Shown piece after piece: positions 7,679-16,339 of a stretch of DNA of 64,000 bases; position 1 is the first letter of the stretch; each line of letters starts with the position of its first letter. This DNA comes from JAHRAW01 sp028066695. GTDB taxonomy: Bacteria > Pseudomonadota > Gammaproteobacteria > Arenicellales > Poriferihabitantaceae. The DNA lies in assembly GCA_963457535.1 (NCBI GenBank), contig OY734803.1, forward strand, positions 1,984,001 through 2,048,000, given 5' to 3'. The translations under genes were made by a program, and so were the position numbers. The notes below the pieces were generated by a model. That model was not told the origin of the DNA, made no database searches, and saw only the letters and a program-made list of their open reading frames with translations.

Positions 7679-8475
7679 TTTTGCGCGAGCCGGGGGTGCG
7701 CGCGGCCTGTCCGCACTGCCGCGCGGTGTTCACGGTGTCGCAGGCGCAATTCAACGCGCGCGGCGGGCTGATTCGCTGCGAAGATTGCGGCGAGGTGTTT
7801 GACGCGACCTGGCATCTCGCCGAGCGCCCGCAGGACGCGCCCGGCGGGGAGGCGCCGCCGGGCGACTACGAAGACGCGCCGCACCACCAGGGCGAGGGCG
7901 AGCATGCGCAGGAGGATGGAGGCGCGCCGGCGCGCGGCGAGCCGCCGCCGCACGATAACGCGCCGCCGCACGATGCCGCGCATTACATCGCGCCGCGCGC
8001 CGGATTGGCACAGGTGTTGCTCGGCGCCGCGGCCGGGCTGGCGCTGGTGGTCGCGCTGGTCTGGCAGGTCAAGGGGTTTTTCATAGACGAATACGCGCAG
8101 CACGAGCAGTACCGCCGCCACCTCGCGGCTTTTTGCAAATTCGCCGGCTGCAAGTTGCCGCCGCGCCGCGCCTCGGCGCGCATCACGATGATGCACACCG
8201 ACATCCAACTGCATCCGCGCGAGCCGAACGCGATGCGCATCATCGTCAAACTGGTCAACGAAGCGCGTTTCGCGCAGCCGTATCCGGATTTGCAGTTGAC
8301 GCTGACCGACCGCAACGGCCGCGTGGTCGGGCGGCGCGCCTTCGCGCCGGAAACCTATCTGCAGGGGCGCGGCGATGTGCTGCAGTCGGGCGAACTGGGC
8401 GTGGTGCATTTTGATCTGGCGCGGCCGCACGGCAAGGCGGTCGGCTTCGTGGTGGAAGTGGTGTCGCGCTCGTAA
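7675..8475 (+). CDS. Zinc-ribbon and DUF3426 membrane protein
   Basis: A 266-residue protein starting at a GTG that overlaps the accC stop. It has an N-terminal MJ0042-type zinc ribbon (CPHCRAVFTVSQ and CEDCGEVF, two C-x2-C knuckles), a low-complexity acidic and His-rich linker (about residues 45-105), one transmembrane helix (VLLGAAAGLALVVALVWQV, about 120-140) and a C-terminal DUF3426 domain (PDLQLTLTDRNGRVVGRRAF, typically extracytoplasmic). The family sits near accC, prmA and fis in many gammaproteobacteria; its function is unknown. Here prmA is missing between accC and this gene. Confidence 0.85.
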   Translation: MILREPGVRAACPHCRAVFTVSQAQFNARGGLIRCEDCGEVFDATWHLAERPQDAPGGEAPPGDYEDAPHHQGEGEHAQEDGGAPARGEPPPHDNAPPHDAAHYIAPRAGLAQVLLGAAAGLALVVALVWQVKGFFIDEYAQHEQYRRHLAAFCKFAGCKLPPRRASARITMMHTDIQLHPREPNAMRIIVKLVNEARFAQPYPDLQLTLTDRNGRVVGRRAFAPETYLQGRGDVLQSGELGVVHFDLARPHGKAVGFVVEVVSRS

Positions 8476-8490
8476 AAATCGCCGCGCCGC

Positions 8491-8520
8491 GCGACACCGC
8501 GCGCGAAAAAGTTTTACAAT
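8491..8520 (+). promoter_or_regulatory. Possible sigma-70 promoter for fis-purH
   Basis: GCGACA (8491-8496) and TACAAT (8515-8520) are separated by 18 bases in the gap between the DUF3426 gene and fis. The -10 is good and the -35 moderate. The start site would fall near 8527, about 47 bases before the fis ATG. Confidence 0.4.
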
Positions 8521-8573
8521 CGCCGGTCCGCCCGCCGCCGCGCCCGCTTTTCTTTAATGACCGCCGACCCGAC

Positions 8574-8828
8574 ATGACGAAAAAAACGCGAACCATCAGC
8601 CTCTGCGACTGCGTGGAAAAAACCGTCGACCGCTACTTCACGGATTTGAACGGCGAGGAAGCGAGCGGCGTCTACCAGATGGTGCTGGGCGAAATCGAAA
8701 AACCGCTGCTTGAAGTGGTGATGAAGCGCGCCGGCGAAAACCAGAGCAAGGCCTCGCGCATGCTCGGCATCAACCGCAACACGCTGCGAAAAAAACTCGA
8801 GCAGTATGGGTTGAACAGCTCCGCCTGA
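8574..8828 (+). CDS. fis: Fis family DNA-binding protein
   Basis: An 84-residue nucleoid-associated protein. The C-terminal helix-turn-helix is unmistakable: KRAGENQSKASRMLGINRNTLRKKL, ending in EQYGLN as in Fis and NtrC-type C-termini. The N-terminal half supplies the dimerisation helices, and the protein is somewhat shorter than E. coli Fis (98 residues), which lacks nothing in the DNA-binding part here. Fis bends DNA and regulates rRNA genes, supercoiling and recombination. In many relatives dusB precedes fis; it is absent here, so fis follows the DUF3426 gene directly, and purH comes next. Confidence 0.9.
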   Translation: MTKKTRTISLCDCVEKTVDRYFTDLNGEEASGVYQMVLGEIEKPLLEVVMKRAGENQSKASRMLGINRNTLRKKLEQYGLNSSA

Positions 8829-8865
8829 ATCTGTTCGCGCAGTTTTAATTCTTCAAAGCACTGGC

Positions 8866-10452
8866 ATGACAACGGTCGCCACCGCTCTGGTCAGCGTCTC
8901 GGACAAACGCGGCATGGTTGAGTTTTGCCGGGGACTGGCCGCGCTCGGCGTCAACATTCTTTCCACCGGCGGCAGCGCGCGCGCATTGCGCGACGGCGGC
9001 GTCGCGGTGACCGAAGTGTCGGCGCACACCAACTTCCCCGAAATCATGGACGGGCGGGTCAAGACGCTGCACCCGAAAATTCACGCCGGCATTCTCGCGC
9101 GGCGCGGGCGCGACGACGCGCTGCTGGCCGAGCACGGCATCACGCCGATAGATTTGGTCGCGGTCAATCTCTACCCGTTTGCGCGCGCCGCGGCCGAGCC
9201 CGGCTGCGATCTGCAGCGCGCGCTGGAGCACATTGACATCGGCGGGCCCGCGTTGCTGCGCGCCGCCGCAAAAAACCACCGCGATGTCGCGGTGCTGGTG
9301 GACGCCGCCGACTACGAGCCGGTGCTGGCGCAACTCCGGCGAGCGCGCGAAATTCCGGCGCCGATGCGCTTTGAACTGGCGCTGAAAGCGTTCGCCCACA
9401 CGGCCGGCTACGACGGCGCCATCGCCAACCGCCTCGGCGCGTTCGCCCCCGATAATGGTGGCGGCAACGAAGACGGCGATTTCCCGCGCAATCTGCATCT
9501 GCAGTTTCGCAAAGTGCGCAATCTGCGCTACGGCGAAAATCCGCACCAAGCCGCGGCGTTGTATGCGGCCGACGACGCGGCCGGCGCGGCCAACGCCGCG
9601 CAACTGCAAGGCAAGGAACTGTCATTCAACAACATCGCCGACGCCGACGCGGCCTTCGCCTGCGCGGCGCAGGCAACCGACGACGCCGGCGCGCATGCCT
9701 GTGTCATCGTCAAGCACGCCAATCCGTGCGGCGCGGCGCTGGCCGAGCGCCAGGAAAGCGCCTACGAGCGCGCGTTCGCCACCGATCCCGAATCCGCATT
9801 CGGCGGCATCATCGCCTTCAACCGCCCGCTCGGCGCCGCGGCCGCGCGCGCGGTGGTCGCGCGGCAATTCGCCGAAGTGATCATCGCGCCGTCGGTGTCG
9901 GCCGAGGCGCGCCGCGAGTTGGCGGCGAAAGCCGACATTCGCGTGCTGGAATGCGAAACGCCCGGCGGGCATTCCGATGGAGGGGGCGACGCGAACTGGG
10001 AATACCGCAGCACCGGCGGCGGCCTATTAATGCAGCATGCCGACACCGCGCTGTGCGGCGGCGTCAAAGTGGTCAGCGCGCGCGCGCCCGACGAGGCGCA
10101 GATGGCCGACATGCATTTCGCCTGGCGCATCGCCAAATATGTCAAGTCCAACGCGATCGTCTATGCGGCCGGAGGCGCCACCGTCGGCGTCGGCGCCGGG
10201 CAGATGAGCCGCGTCAATTCGGCGCGCCTTGCGGCCGACAACGCGCGCCGCGCTGGCCTGGAATTGCGCGGCGCGGTGATGGCCTCGGACGCGTTTCTGC
10301 CGTTTCGCGACGGGCTGGACGCGGCCGCCGAAGTCGGCATCGCCGCGGTCATTCAGCCCGGCGGCTCGCGCCGCGACGATGAGGTGATAGAAGCCGCCGA
10401 TCGCCACGGCATGGCGATGGTGTTCACCGGCATGCGGCATTTTCGGCACTGA
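8866..10452 (+). CDS. purH: Bifunctional AICAR formyltransferase / IMP cyclohydrolase
   Basis: A 528-residue enzyme catalysing the last two steps of IMP synthesis: formylation of AICAR with 10-formyl-THF and ring closure. The N-terminal MGS-like cyclohydrolase domain shows SVSDKRGMVEF, ILSTGGSARALRD and DGRVKTLHPKIHAGIL. The C-terminal transferase shows LRYGENPHQAAALY, the catalytic Lys-His in VKHANPCGAAL, and KSNAIVYA. Length equals the family norm. It is separated from purD only by an unusual DUF2628 gene (10455-11564), starting two bases after the purH stop, so the three are probably co-transcribed. Confidence 0.97.
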   Translation: MTTVATALVSVSDKRGMVEFCRGLAALGVNILSTGGSARALRDGGVAVTEVSAHTNFPEIMDGRVKTLHPKIHAGILARRGRDDALLAEHGITPIDLVAVNLYPFARAAAEPGCDLQRALEHIDIGGPALLRAAAKNHRDVAVLVDAADYEPVLAQLRRAREIPAPMRFELALKAFAHTAGYDGAIANRLGAFAPDNGGGNEDGDFPRNLHLQFRKVRNLRYGENPHQAAALYAADDAAGAANAAQLQGKELSFNNIADADAAFACAAQATDDAGAHACVIVKHANPCGAALAERQESAYERAFATDPESAFGGIIAFNRPLGAAAARAVVARQFAEVIIAPSVSAEARRELAAKADIRVLECETPGGHSDGGGDANWEYRSTGGGLLMQHADTALCGGVKVVSARAPDEAQMADMHFAWRIAKYVKSNAIVYAAGGATVGVGAGQMSRVNSARLAADNARRAGLELRGAVMASDAFLPFRDGLDAAAEVGIAAVIQPGGSRRDDEVIEAADRHGMAMVFTGMRHFRH

Positions 10453-10454
10453 CC

Positions 10455-11564
10455 ATGCCGGGCGAAGAAAAATATTCGGTGGTGCTGAGCGGCCGCGTGC
10501 TGCCGGAGTGCGCGCGCGAGGAAGTGCTGGACAATCTGGCCGAGTTGTTTCATGTGCCGCGCGAGAAAGTGGAACCGCTGCTGCGCGGGCGGCGCGCGCC
10601 GCTCGCCAAGCAATACGAACGCGCGCGCGCCGAGGAAGTGCGCGACGCGATTCGCGAGGCCGGCGCGCAATGCGGAATTGAGGAAGTCGCGGAAGAAGTC
10701 GCGCCGGAAGCGGACGCGGATGCGCCTGAACATATAGACGAGCATGAGCAGGAAGCGCATGCGCGGGAATCCGCGCCGAAGCAAAAACCCGGCGGCACGC
10801 GCGACAAAATGCGCGGCATTCCCGACGAGGCCGCGCTGATGCGCGTGGTGGCGGTCAACACCGACTACTACCAAAAACAATTCGCCAAGTTTGTCGCCGC
10901 CGATCGCATGCGCGCAAAGTTCGCGCTGACCTGGCACTGGCCGGCGTTCTTCGCCTTTTTCTTCTGGGCGGTCTACCGCAGAATGTGGCTGCCGGCCGCG
11001 GCCAATCTCGCCGGCGGCCTCGCGCTTCTGCATTACGCCGGCTGGACGCATCCGCTCTGGCTGTCGTTGGCCTGGGCGTTTGTCTGGCCGCTTTGCGCGA
11101 ACTACCTGTATTTCCGCCACGCCTGCGCGCTCGCGCCGGAGACGGCCGGCGCGGGGGGAAAACCCGGCGGCGATCACCGCTTCGGCGTCAGCCGCTTTGG
11201 GCTGCTCGGCGGCGTGCTGTTCGTATTCTTTTTGTCGTTTACGCTCGGCGAGCGCATCGGCCTGCAGAGCACGCTGCGCAAATACGAAGCGCTGGAGCCG
11301 GCGACCAAAACCGCGGCGATTTTGCGCGCCACGCTGCTCGCGGTGCTGGTCAGAACGCCGCGCGGCGAAGCCCTGGATGGAGACGCGCTGCTCGGCGCCG
11401 CGCGCCGCGTGATTGAAGAGCGCAATGTGCGCGACGGCTGGGACAACGAAATTGCAGTGCGCATGGACGCCGACGGCCGCATCGCGCTGATTTCGGCCGG
11501 ACCCGACGGCTACTTTGACACCGAAGACGACATCACACATTCGGCGGATTTTTTCGGCAAATGA
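10455..11564 (+). CDS. DUF2628-type membrane protein with GspG-like C-terminus
   Basis: A 369-residue protein of unknown function with three recognisable parts. Residues 1-75 (KYSVVLSGRVLPECAREEVL... AIREAGAQCGIEE) resemble the small N-terminal domain seen in several proteobacterial membrane proteins. After a charged acidic linker (about 75-120) comes a DUF2628-like block, YYQKQFAKFVAADRMRAKFAL followed by WHWPAFFAFFFWAVYRRMW, and three or four hydrophobic segments (about 160-275). The C-terminus, SAGPDGYFDTEDDIT, looks like the calcium-binding end of type II pseudopilin GspG. It lies between purH and purD with tiny gaps, so it shares their transcript, but no purine role can be inferred. Confidence 0.75.
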   Translation: MPGEEKYSVVLSGRVLPECAREEVLDNLAELFHVPREKVEPLLRGRRAPLAKQYERARAEEVRDAIREAGAQCGIEEVAEEVAPEADADAPEHIDEHEQEAHARESAPKQKPGGTRDKMRGIPDEAALMRVVAVNTDYYQKQFAKFVAADRMRAKFALTWHWPAFFAFFFWAVYRRMWLPAAANLAGGLALLHYAGWTHPLWLSLAWAFVWPLCANYLYFRHACALAPETAGAGGKPGGDHRFGVSRFGLLGGVLFVFFLSFTLGERIGLQSTLRKYEALEPATKTAAILRATLLAVLVRTPRGEALDGDALLGAARRVIEERNVRDGWDNEIAVRMDADGRIALISAGPDGYFDTEDDITHSADFFGK

Positions 11565-11565
11565 A

Positions 11566-12906
11566 ATGCGCGGGCCGGCGAAAATAAAAGTGCTGGTGAT
11601 CGGCGGCGGCGGGCGCGAGCACGCGCTCGCCTGGAAGGCCGCGCAGTCGCCGCGGGTCGCGCGCGTTTACGTCGCGCCGGGCAACGCCGGCAGCGCGGCC
11701 GAGAAGCGTGTTGAGAACATCGCGATTGACGCCGGCGACATTGATTCGCTCGCTGATTTCGCCGAGCGGCGCGAAATCGGCCTGACTATCGTCGGCCCCG
11801 AGGCGCCGCTGGTCGCCGGCATCGCTGACGCGTTCGCCGCGCGCAAACTTGCCTGCTTCGGGCCCGGCCGCGACGCCGCGCGCTTGGAAGGCTCAAAGAG
11901 TTTCGCCAAGGAATTTTTGCGCCGCCACGAAATTCCGACCGCCGCGCACCGAAGTTTCACCGAGGCCGCGGCCGCGCGCGCGCATCTTGCCGAGCGCGCC
12001 TACCCGGCCGTGATCAAAGCCGACGGCCTGGCCGGCGGCAAAGGCGTGGTGGTCGCCGCGCGCCGCCGCGACGCCGAGGACGCGCTGGATGCGATGCTCG
12101 GCGAAAAGCGCTTCGGCGAAGCCGGCAGCCGCGTGGTCATTGAAGATTTTCTGGAGGGTGAGGAGGTGAGCTTCATCTGCATCGCCGGCGGCGGCGAAGT
12201 TCTGCCGCTGGCCAGCAGCCAGGACCACAAAGCCGCGCATGACGGCGACACCGGACCCAACACCGGCGGCATGGGCGCGTATTCACCGGCGCCGCTGGTG
12301 GATGCGGCGATGCATGCGCGCATTCTGGACGCGGTGATTCGCCCGGCGCTGCGCGGCATGGAGCGCGATGGCATGCAGTACACCGGATTTTTATACGCGG
12401 GCCTGATGATCGGCGAAGACCGCGTGCCGCGCGTGCTGGAATTTAATTGCCGCCTCGGCGACCCGGAAGCGCAGCCGCTTTTGCTGCGCATGCGCTCCGA
12501 CTTGGTCGCGCATTGCCAGGCCGCGCTGCGCGGCGAACTCGGCGCCGAGCGCGCGCAATGGGACGCGCGCGCCGCGCTCGGCGTGGTGCTCGCCGCGGAC
12601 GGTTATCCGGGCGAGGCGCGCACCGGAATGCCGATAGAGGGGCCGCTGCATGCGAGCGAAGCGGAGCCGCCGCGCAAGGTGTTTCACGCCGCCACCGCCG
12701 CAGGCGAAGCCGGCGGCGCGCTGGTCGCCGGCGGGCGGGTGCTGTGCGCGACCGCCTGCGGCGACGATGTGCGCGCCGCGGCGCGCGGCGCCTATCAACT
12801 CGCCGAGCAGATTGAATGGCGCGGCCGCTGGTACCGCGGCGACATCGGCCACCGCGCGATTGCGCGCGAGGAGGTGGCGGTGAAGATGGCGGCGCGGCCG
12901 GCATGA
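11566..12906 (+). CDS. purD: Phosphoribosylamine-glycine ligase (GARS)
   Basis: A 446-residue ATP-grasp ligase joining phosphoribosylamine and glycine, the second step of purine synthesis. The N-terminal KVLVIGGGGREHALAWKAAQ is diagnostic, as are the ATP-grasp segments VIKADGLAGGKGVVVA, EEVSFICIAGG, SSQDHKAAHDGDTGPNTGGM and LEFNCRLGDPEAQPLLLRM. The chosen ATG lies one base after the preceding stop and adds only a few residues before the conserved motif. The C-terminal domain is complete. Its stop overlaps the next start (ATGA), so the DUF192 gene is part of the same transcript. Confidence 0.96.
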   Translation: MRGPAKIKVLVIGGGGREHALAWKAAQSPRVARVYVAPGNAGSAAEKRVENIAIDAGDIDSLADFAERREIGLTIVGPEAPLVAGIADAFAARKLACFGPGRDAARLEGSKSFAKEFLRRHEIPTAAHRSFTEAAAARAHLAERAYPAVIKADGLAGGKGVVVAARRRDAEDALDAMLGEKRFGEAGSRVVIEDFLEGEEVSFICIAGGGEVLPLASSQDHKAAHDGDTGPNTGGMGAYSPAPLVDAAMHARILDAVIRPALRGMERDGMQYTGFLYAGLMIGEDRVPRVLEFNCRLGDPEAQPLLLRMRSDLVAHCQAALRGELGAERAQWDARAALGVVLAADGYPGEARTGMPIEGPLHASEAEPPRKVFHAATAAGEAGGALVAGGRVLCATACGDDVRAAARGAYQLAEQIEWRGRWYRGDIGHRAIAREEVAVKMAARPA

Positions 12907-13421
12907 ACATAGCCTTGCGAAGTTTCGCGCGCGCGGCGCGCATCATCGTGTGCGCCGCATTCACGCTCGCGCACGCGCCGCTCGCTGCGCAGAGCGAATG
13001 CCGCGCGACCAACCCCGGCATGGAGCGCATGCACATCGCGCGCATCGCGCTGCTGGATGCCGACGGACAGCGCGTGGAAATCGCCGCGCACATCGCCGAT
13101 GATCCGTATGAGCGCGCCGACGGCTACCAGCACATCTGCCCGAGCGTCATTCAGCGCAGCGCGATTTTGTTTCGCTTTGACGCGCCGGTGCCCGCGCAAT
13201 TTCACATGAACAATGTGCACGCGCCGCTGGACATCGGTTTCTTTGACGAGCGCGGCGTGCTGCTGCAGTCCATGGTGATGCATCCGTATGCGGACGGGGA
13301 GGAAGTGCTGTATGCGCCGATGCGCCCGTTTCAATACGCGCTGGAAGCGCGCGAAGGGTTTTTCGCCGAAAAAAACTTGTCCGCCGGAATCACGCGCCTG
13401 CTTCTCAATTCGCTGCAGTGA
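12903..13421 (+). CDS. DUF192 family exported protein
   Basis: A 172-residue protein with a clear signal peptide: an Arg-containing n-region, a hydrophobic core around IIVCAAFTLAHAPLAAQS and a cleavage site near residue 29. The mature part is a DUF192 domain: ADDPYERADGYQHICPSVIQ, then ILFRFDAPVPAQFHMNNVHAPLDIGFFD, where the family usually has a F-x-M-x-N-T-x-x-PLD-x-x-F-x-D pattern. The biochemical role of DUF192 is not established. It overlaps purD by four bases upstream and an S9 peptidase by four bases downstream, and it is probably periplasmic. Confidence 0.82.
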   Translation: MNIALRSFARAARIIVCAAFTLAHAPLAAQSECRATNPGMERMHIARIALLDADGQRVEIAAHIADDPYERADGYQHICPSVIQRSAILFRFDAPVPAQFHMNNVHAPLDIGFFDERGVLLQSMVMHPYADGEEVLYAPMRPFQYALEAREGFFAEKNLSAGITRLLLNSLQ

Positions 13422-15361
13422 CGCCGCAACCCGTTGAAACGCCCGGCGGCCTGTGGCGCAGCCCGATGCGGCCGGAGGAATTGCTGGCGCGGCCGTCGGC
13501 GCCGTCCTATCCGTTTCGCCACCGCGGCCGCCTTCACTGGCTGGAGGCGCGCGCCAAAGAGGGCGGGCGCGTTGCGCTGATGCGCGCGCCCGCGCAAGGC
13601 GGCGCGCCCGAATGCATAACGCCGCCCGGCTTCAACCTGCGCAGCGGCGCGCATGAATATGGCGGAAAATGTTTTTGCCGATTCGGCGATGACATCATCT
13701 TTAACAACCTTAATGACGGGCGCATTTACCGCCAGCCGCTTTCCGGCGGCGCGCCGGCCGCGCTCAGCGCGCCGCTGAACGGCGCGGCCTTCGCGGACTT
13801 AATCGCGCTGGAAAAATTTGACGCGGTGGTCGCGGTGATGGAGCACGGCGGGCGCGACGCGCTGATCGCGCTGCATGCAAACGCGCGCGGCGATGCGCAG
13901 CCGCAAATTCTGGCCGAGGACGCCGGCTTTTACGCGTGCCCGGCGGCCTCGCTGGAGCAGCGCGAAATCGCCTGGATGGAATGGGACGATCCGCACATGC
14001 CGTGGGACCAGAGCCGGCTGGCCGCGGCCGAATTGCATGCGCGCGACGGCGTGCTGCAATTGCGCCGGCGGCGCGCGCTGTTTGACCGCGCCGAACATTC
14101 GGTTTGCCAGGTCGGCTTTTTTGACGAGCGCCGGTTGTTTTTCATCGGCGACGGCGGCGATGACGGGGACGGCGACTTCTGGAATTTTTATTGCGTGCGC
14201 GGCGGCGAGGCGTGGCGTATTACCGGCGCGCGCGCCGAATACGGCGAGGCGCACTGGCAATTCGGGCAGCGCCGCTGGCGGCGCGTCGGCGCGCGCATCA
14301 TCGCGGTGGAAAGCGCGCCCGACGGCGATCGGTTGGTCGCCATTGACCCGGACTCGGGGCGCGCTTCGCCGCTGACCGGGCGTTTCGCGGCCTGCGCGCA
14401 TTTGTGGAGCGACGGAAAAGAATTGCTGTTCGTCGCGCGCCACGCCGATCGCGACGCCGAGATTAGAAGTTTGACGCCGGACAGCGATGCAATCACCGAC
14501 GGTAAATTGGAATACGCGGCGTCGTCATCCGCGCCGCCGGCCAGCCGCGCGCGCGCAATCACTTTTCCGACGCGCGACGGCGAATGCGCGCACGCGTATT
14601 TTTACGCGCCATGCAATTCCGGCCACCGCGCGCCGCGCGGCGCGCTGCCGCCGCTGCTGGCGCTGGTGCACGGCGGCCCGACCGGCCGCGCCACGCCCGA
14701 ATGGCATCCGCTCAAACAATATTTCGCCTCGCTCGGCTACGCGGTGCTGGATGTCAACCACCGCGGCAGCACCGGCCACGGCCGCGCCTACCGCCAGCGC
14801 CTGCTCGGCAACTGGGGCGAACTGGACGCCGACGACATCGCCGACGGCGTCGCCCACGCGCTCGGCGAAAAGTGGGCCGATCCGCGCCTGGTGTTCATTC
14901 GCGGCGGCAGCGCCGGCGGTTACGCGGTATTGCGCGCGCTGACCAGATTTCCCGAACTGTTCAGCGGCGGCGCCTGCTATTACGGCATCGGCAATTTAAT
15001 TACGCTGGCGCAAATCACGCACCGCTTTGAGGCCTGCTACACCGACCGGCTGATAGGCGCGCGCTACCATGCGGAAGTTGCCGGTGATCCGCAAAGTCCG
15101 TTCGTGCTGCGCTCGCCGATTTTTCAAATCGCGCAACTGCGCTGCCCGCTGATTTTGTTTCAAGGGCGCGACGACAAAGTGGTGCCGCCGGCGGTTTCGC
15201 GCGAAGTCGCGGACGCGCTCGCCGCCAAGGGAGTCGCGCACGAATACATTGAGTACGAAAACGAGGGGCACGGGTTTCGGCTGCTTTCCAGCCGCGTGGA
15301 TTCGCTGCGCCGCGAAACCGAATTTTTCGCGCGCATCATTCGCGCCGCGCAAAAAGCGTAG
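13418..15361 (+). CDS. S9 family prolyl oligopeptidase / acylaminoacyl peptidase
   Basis: A 647-residue serine peptidase. Residues 1 to about 390 form an irregular beta-propeller (MRPEELLARPSAPSYPFRHRG through repeated WSxDG-like blades). The C-terminal alpha/beta hydrolase domain contains PPLLALVHGGPTGRATP, the nucleophile in RGGSAGGYAV (Ser 498), the acidic residue in GRDDKVVPP and the catalytic histidine in NEGHGF. No signal peptide is seen, so it is probably cytoplasmic and cleaves short peptides. The GTG start overlaps the DUF192 stop. Its end is only 13 bases from the convergent ligase gene. Confidence 0.9.
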   Translation: MTPQPVETPGGLWRSPMRPEELLARPSAPSYPFRHRGRLHWLEARAKEGGRVALMRAPAQGGAPECITPPGFNLRSGAHEYGGKCFCRFGDDIIFNNLNDGRIYRQPLSGGAPAALSAPLNGAAFADLIALEKFDAVVAVMEHGGRDALIALHANARGDAQPQILAEDAGFYACPAASLEQREIAWMEWDDPHMPWDQSRLAAAELHARDGVLQLRRRRALFDRAEHSVCQVGFFDERRLFFIGDGGDDGDGDFWNFYCVRGGEAWRITGARAEYGEAHWQFGQRRWRRVGARIIAVESAPDGDRLVAIDPDSGRASPLTGRFAACAHLWSDGKELLFVARHADRDAEIRSLTPDSDAITDGKLEYAASSSAPPASRARAITFPTRDGECAHAYFYAPCNSGHRAPRGALPPLLALVHGGPTGRATPEWHPLKQYFASLGYAVLDVNHRGSTGHGRAYRQRLLGNWGELDADDIADGVAHALGEKWADPRLVFIRGGSAGGYAVLRALTRFPELFSGGACYYGIGNLITLAQITHRFEACYTDRLIGARYHAEVAGDPQSPFVLRSPIFQIAQLRCPLILFQGRDDKVVPPAVSREVADALAAKGVAHEYIEYENEGHGFRLLSSRVDSLRRETEFFARIIRAAQKA

Positions 15362-15374
15362 CGCGCTTCCGCGG

Positions 15375-16271
15375 TTATTTTCGCTTCCGCAAATACACCG
15401 GAAAACGCGGCGCGCCGCTCGCGGTGCGGCCGTAATATTTGAAAGTGATCACTTCGCCGGGCGGCGGCGGCGCGGCGCGCATCGCGTCGGTGAAACCGCT
15501 TCCGACTTTGACAAGGCGGCCGTCGGCCATTTCGCACTGCAGTGCGCCCATTTTGCCGCGGTATTTGCCGCGGCCCGGCAGGATTTTTTTCACTTCGCAT
15601 TCGGCGTCAAAATGCGTCTTGACTTTCAGCGCCGAGGCGAGGCGGCCGGCGCGGTAGGGCGTGTTCGGATCGCGCACCACCACGCCCTCGCCGCCGGCCG
15701 CGGTAATTTCGGCGAGGAATTCGCGCAGGTGTTTGGCGTCGCGCACCGCGGTTTGGGGAATGATTTTGATATGCGGGTGCGGATGCGCGGCGAGGTAGTC
15801 GGCGAGCACCGAGAGCCGTCGGCGCAGTCCGCCGGGCTGGCGCGGAACCTCAAACACCTGGTAGGTGATGCGCCGCCACTTGTCGCCGGATGAGCGCGCG
15901 CGCACCGTGGAGACGATGTTTTCAAAATCGCCGCGCGCCGTCCACAATTCGCCGTCCAGCGCAAAAGGCGGAAAGCCGCGCGTGAACCACTCCGGCGCAT
16001 ACAGCGGATTGCCGTTGCGGCTGCGCAGTTGCGCGCCGTCCCAGACGCCGCGCACGCCGTCCAATTTTTCGCTCATGACCCAGCCGCGCACATCCTGCGT
16101 GCCGTCGTAGGTTTGCAGAAGAAAAACCTCGGGGGGCGCGGATTGCGCGCGCGCCGCGCAGCACAGCGCGAAAAAGAGCGCGAAAAACACGCGCGCCGCG
16201 CGCGCCAAATTTGCCGCCGCCGGTTTTGCCGCGGCGCGCGCTTTGCCGTTCATTTCCATTTCCGTTTCCAT
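15375..16271 (-). CDS. Periplasmic ATP-dependent DNA ligase (LigE-type)
   Basis: A 298-residue minimal ATP-dependent DNA ligase consisting of an adenylation domain and an OB domain. The nucleotidyltransferase motif SEKLDGVRG places the AMP-accepting lysine at K69; later motifs include FALDGELW, EGVVVRDPN and ALKVKTHFDAECEV. A hydrophobic segment (VFFALFFALCCAARAQS) at residues 28-44 is a signal peptide, which fits the Lig E class found in the periplasm of some Gram-negative bacteria and suspected to act on incoming or damaged extracellular DNA. It has no helicase or primase domain and stands as a single gene, convergent with the peptidase. Confidence 0.87.
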   Translation of the reverse strand: METEMEMNGKARAAAKPAAANLARAARVFFALFFALCCAARAQSAPPEVFLLQTYDGTQDVRGWVMSEKLDGVRGVWDGAQLRSRNGNPLYAPEWFTRGFPPFALDGELWTARGDFENIVSTVRARSSGDKWRRITYQVFEVPRQPGGLRRRLSVLADYLAAHPHPHIKIIPQTAVRDAKHLREFLAEITAAGGEGVVVRDPNTPYRAGRLASALKVKTHFDAECEVKKILPGRGKYRGKMGALQCEMADGRLVKVGSGFTDAMRAAPPPPGEVITFKYYGRTASGAPRFPVYLRKRK

Positions 16272-16283
16272 TTCAATCTCCCG

Positions 16284-16323
16284 CGGGTATCAAATTCCAA
16301 TCACAACGCGCGCATGATACCCG
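16284..16323. repeat. Inverted repeat upstream of the ligase gene
   Basis: CGGGTATCA (16284-16292) and TGATACCCG (16315-16323) are perfect 9-base inverted copies with a 22-base spacer. They fill the gap between the end of the giant protein gene and the ligase start at 16271, the position of an operator for the ligase promoter. No T-run follows, so a terminator is less likely. Confidence 0.5.
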
Positions 16324-16339
16324 AATGCGCGCGGCGGCG

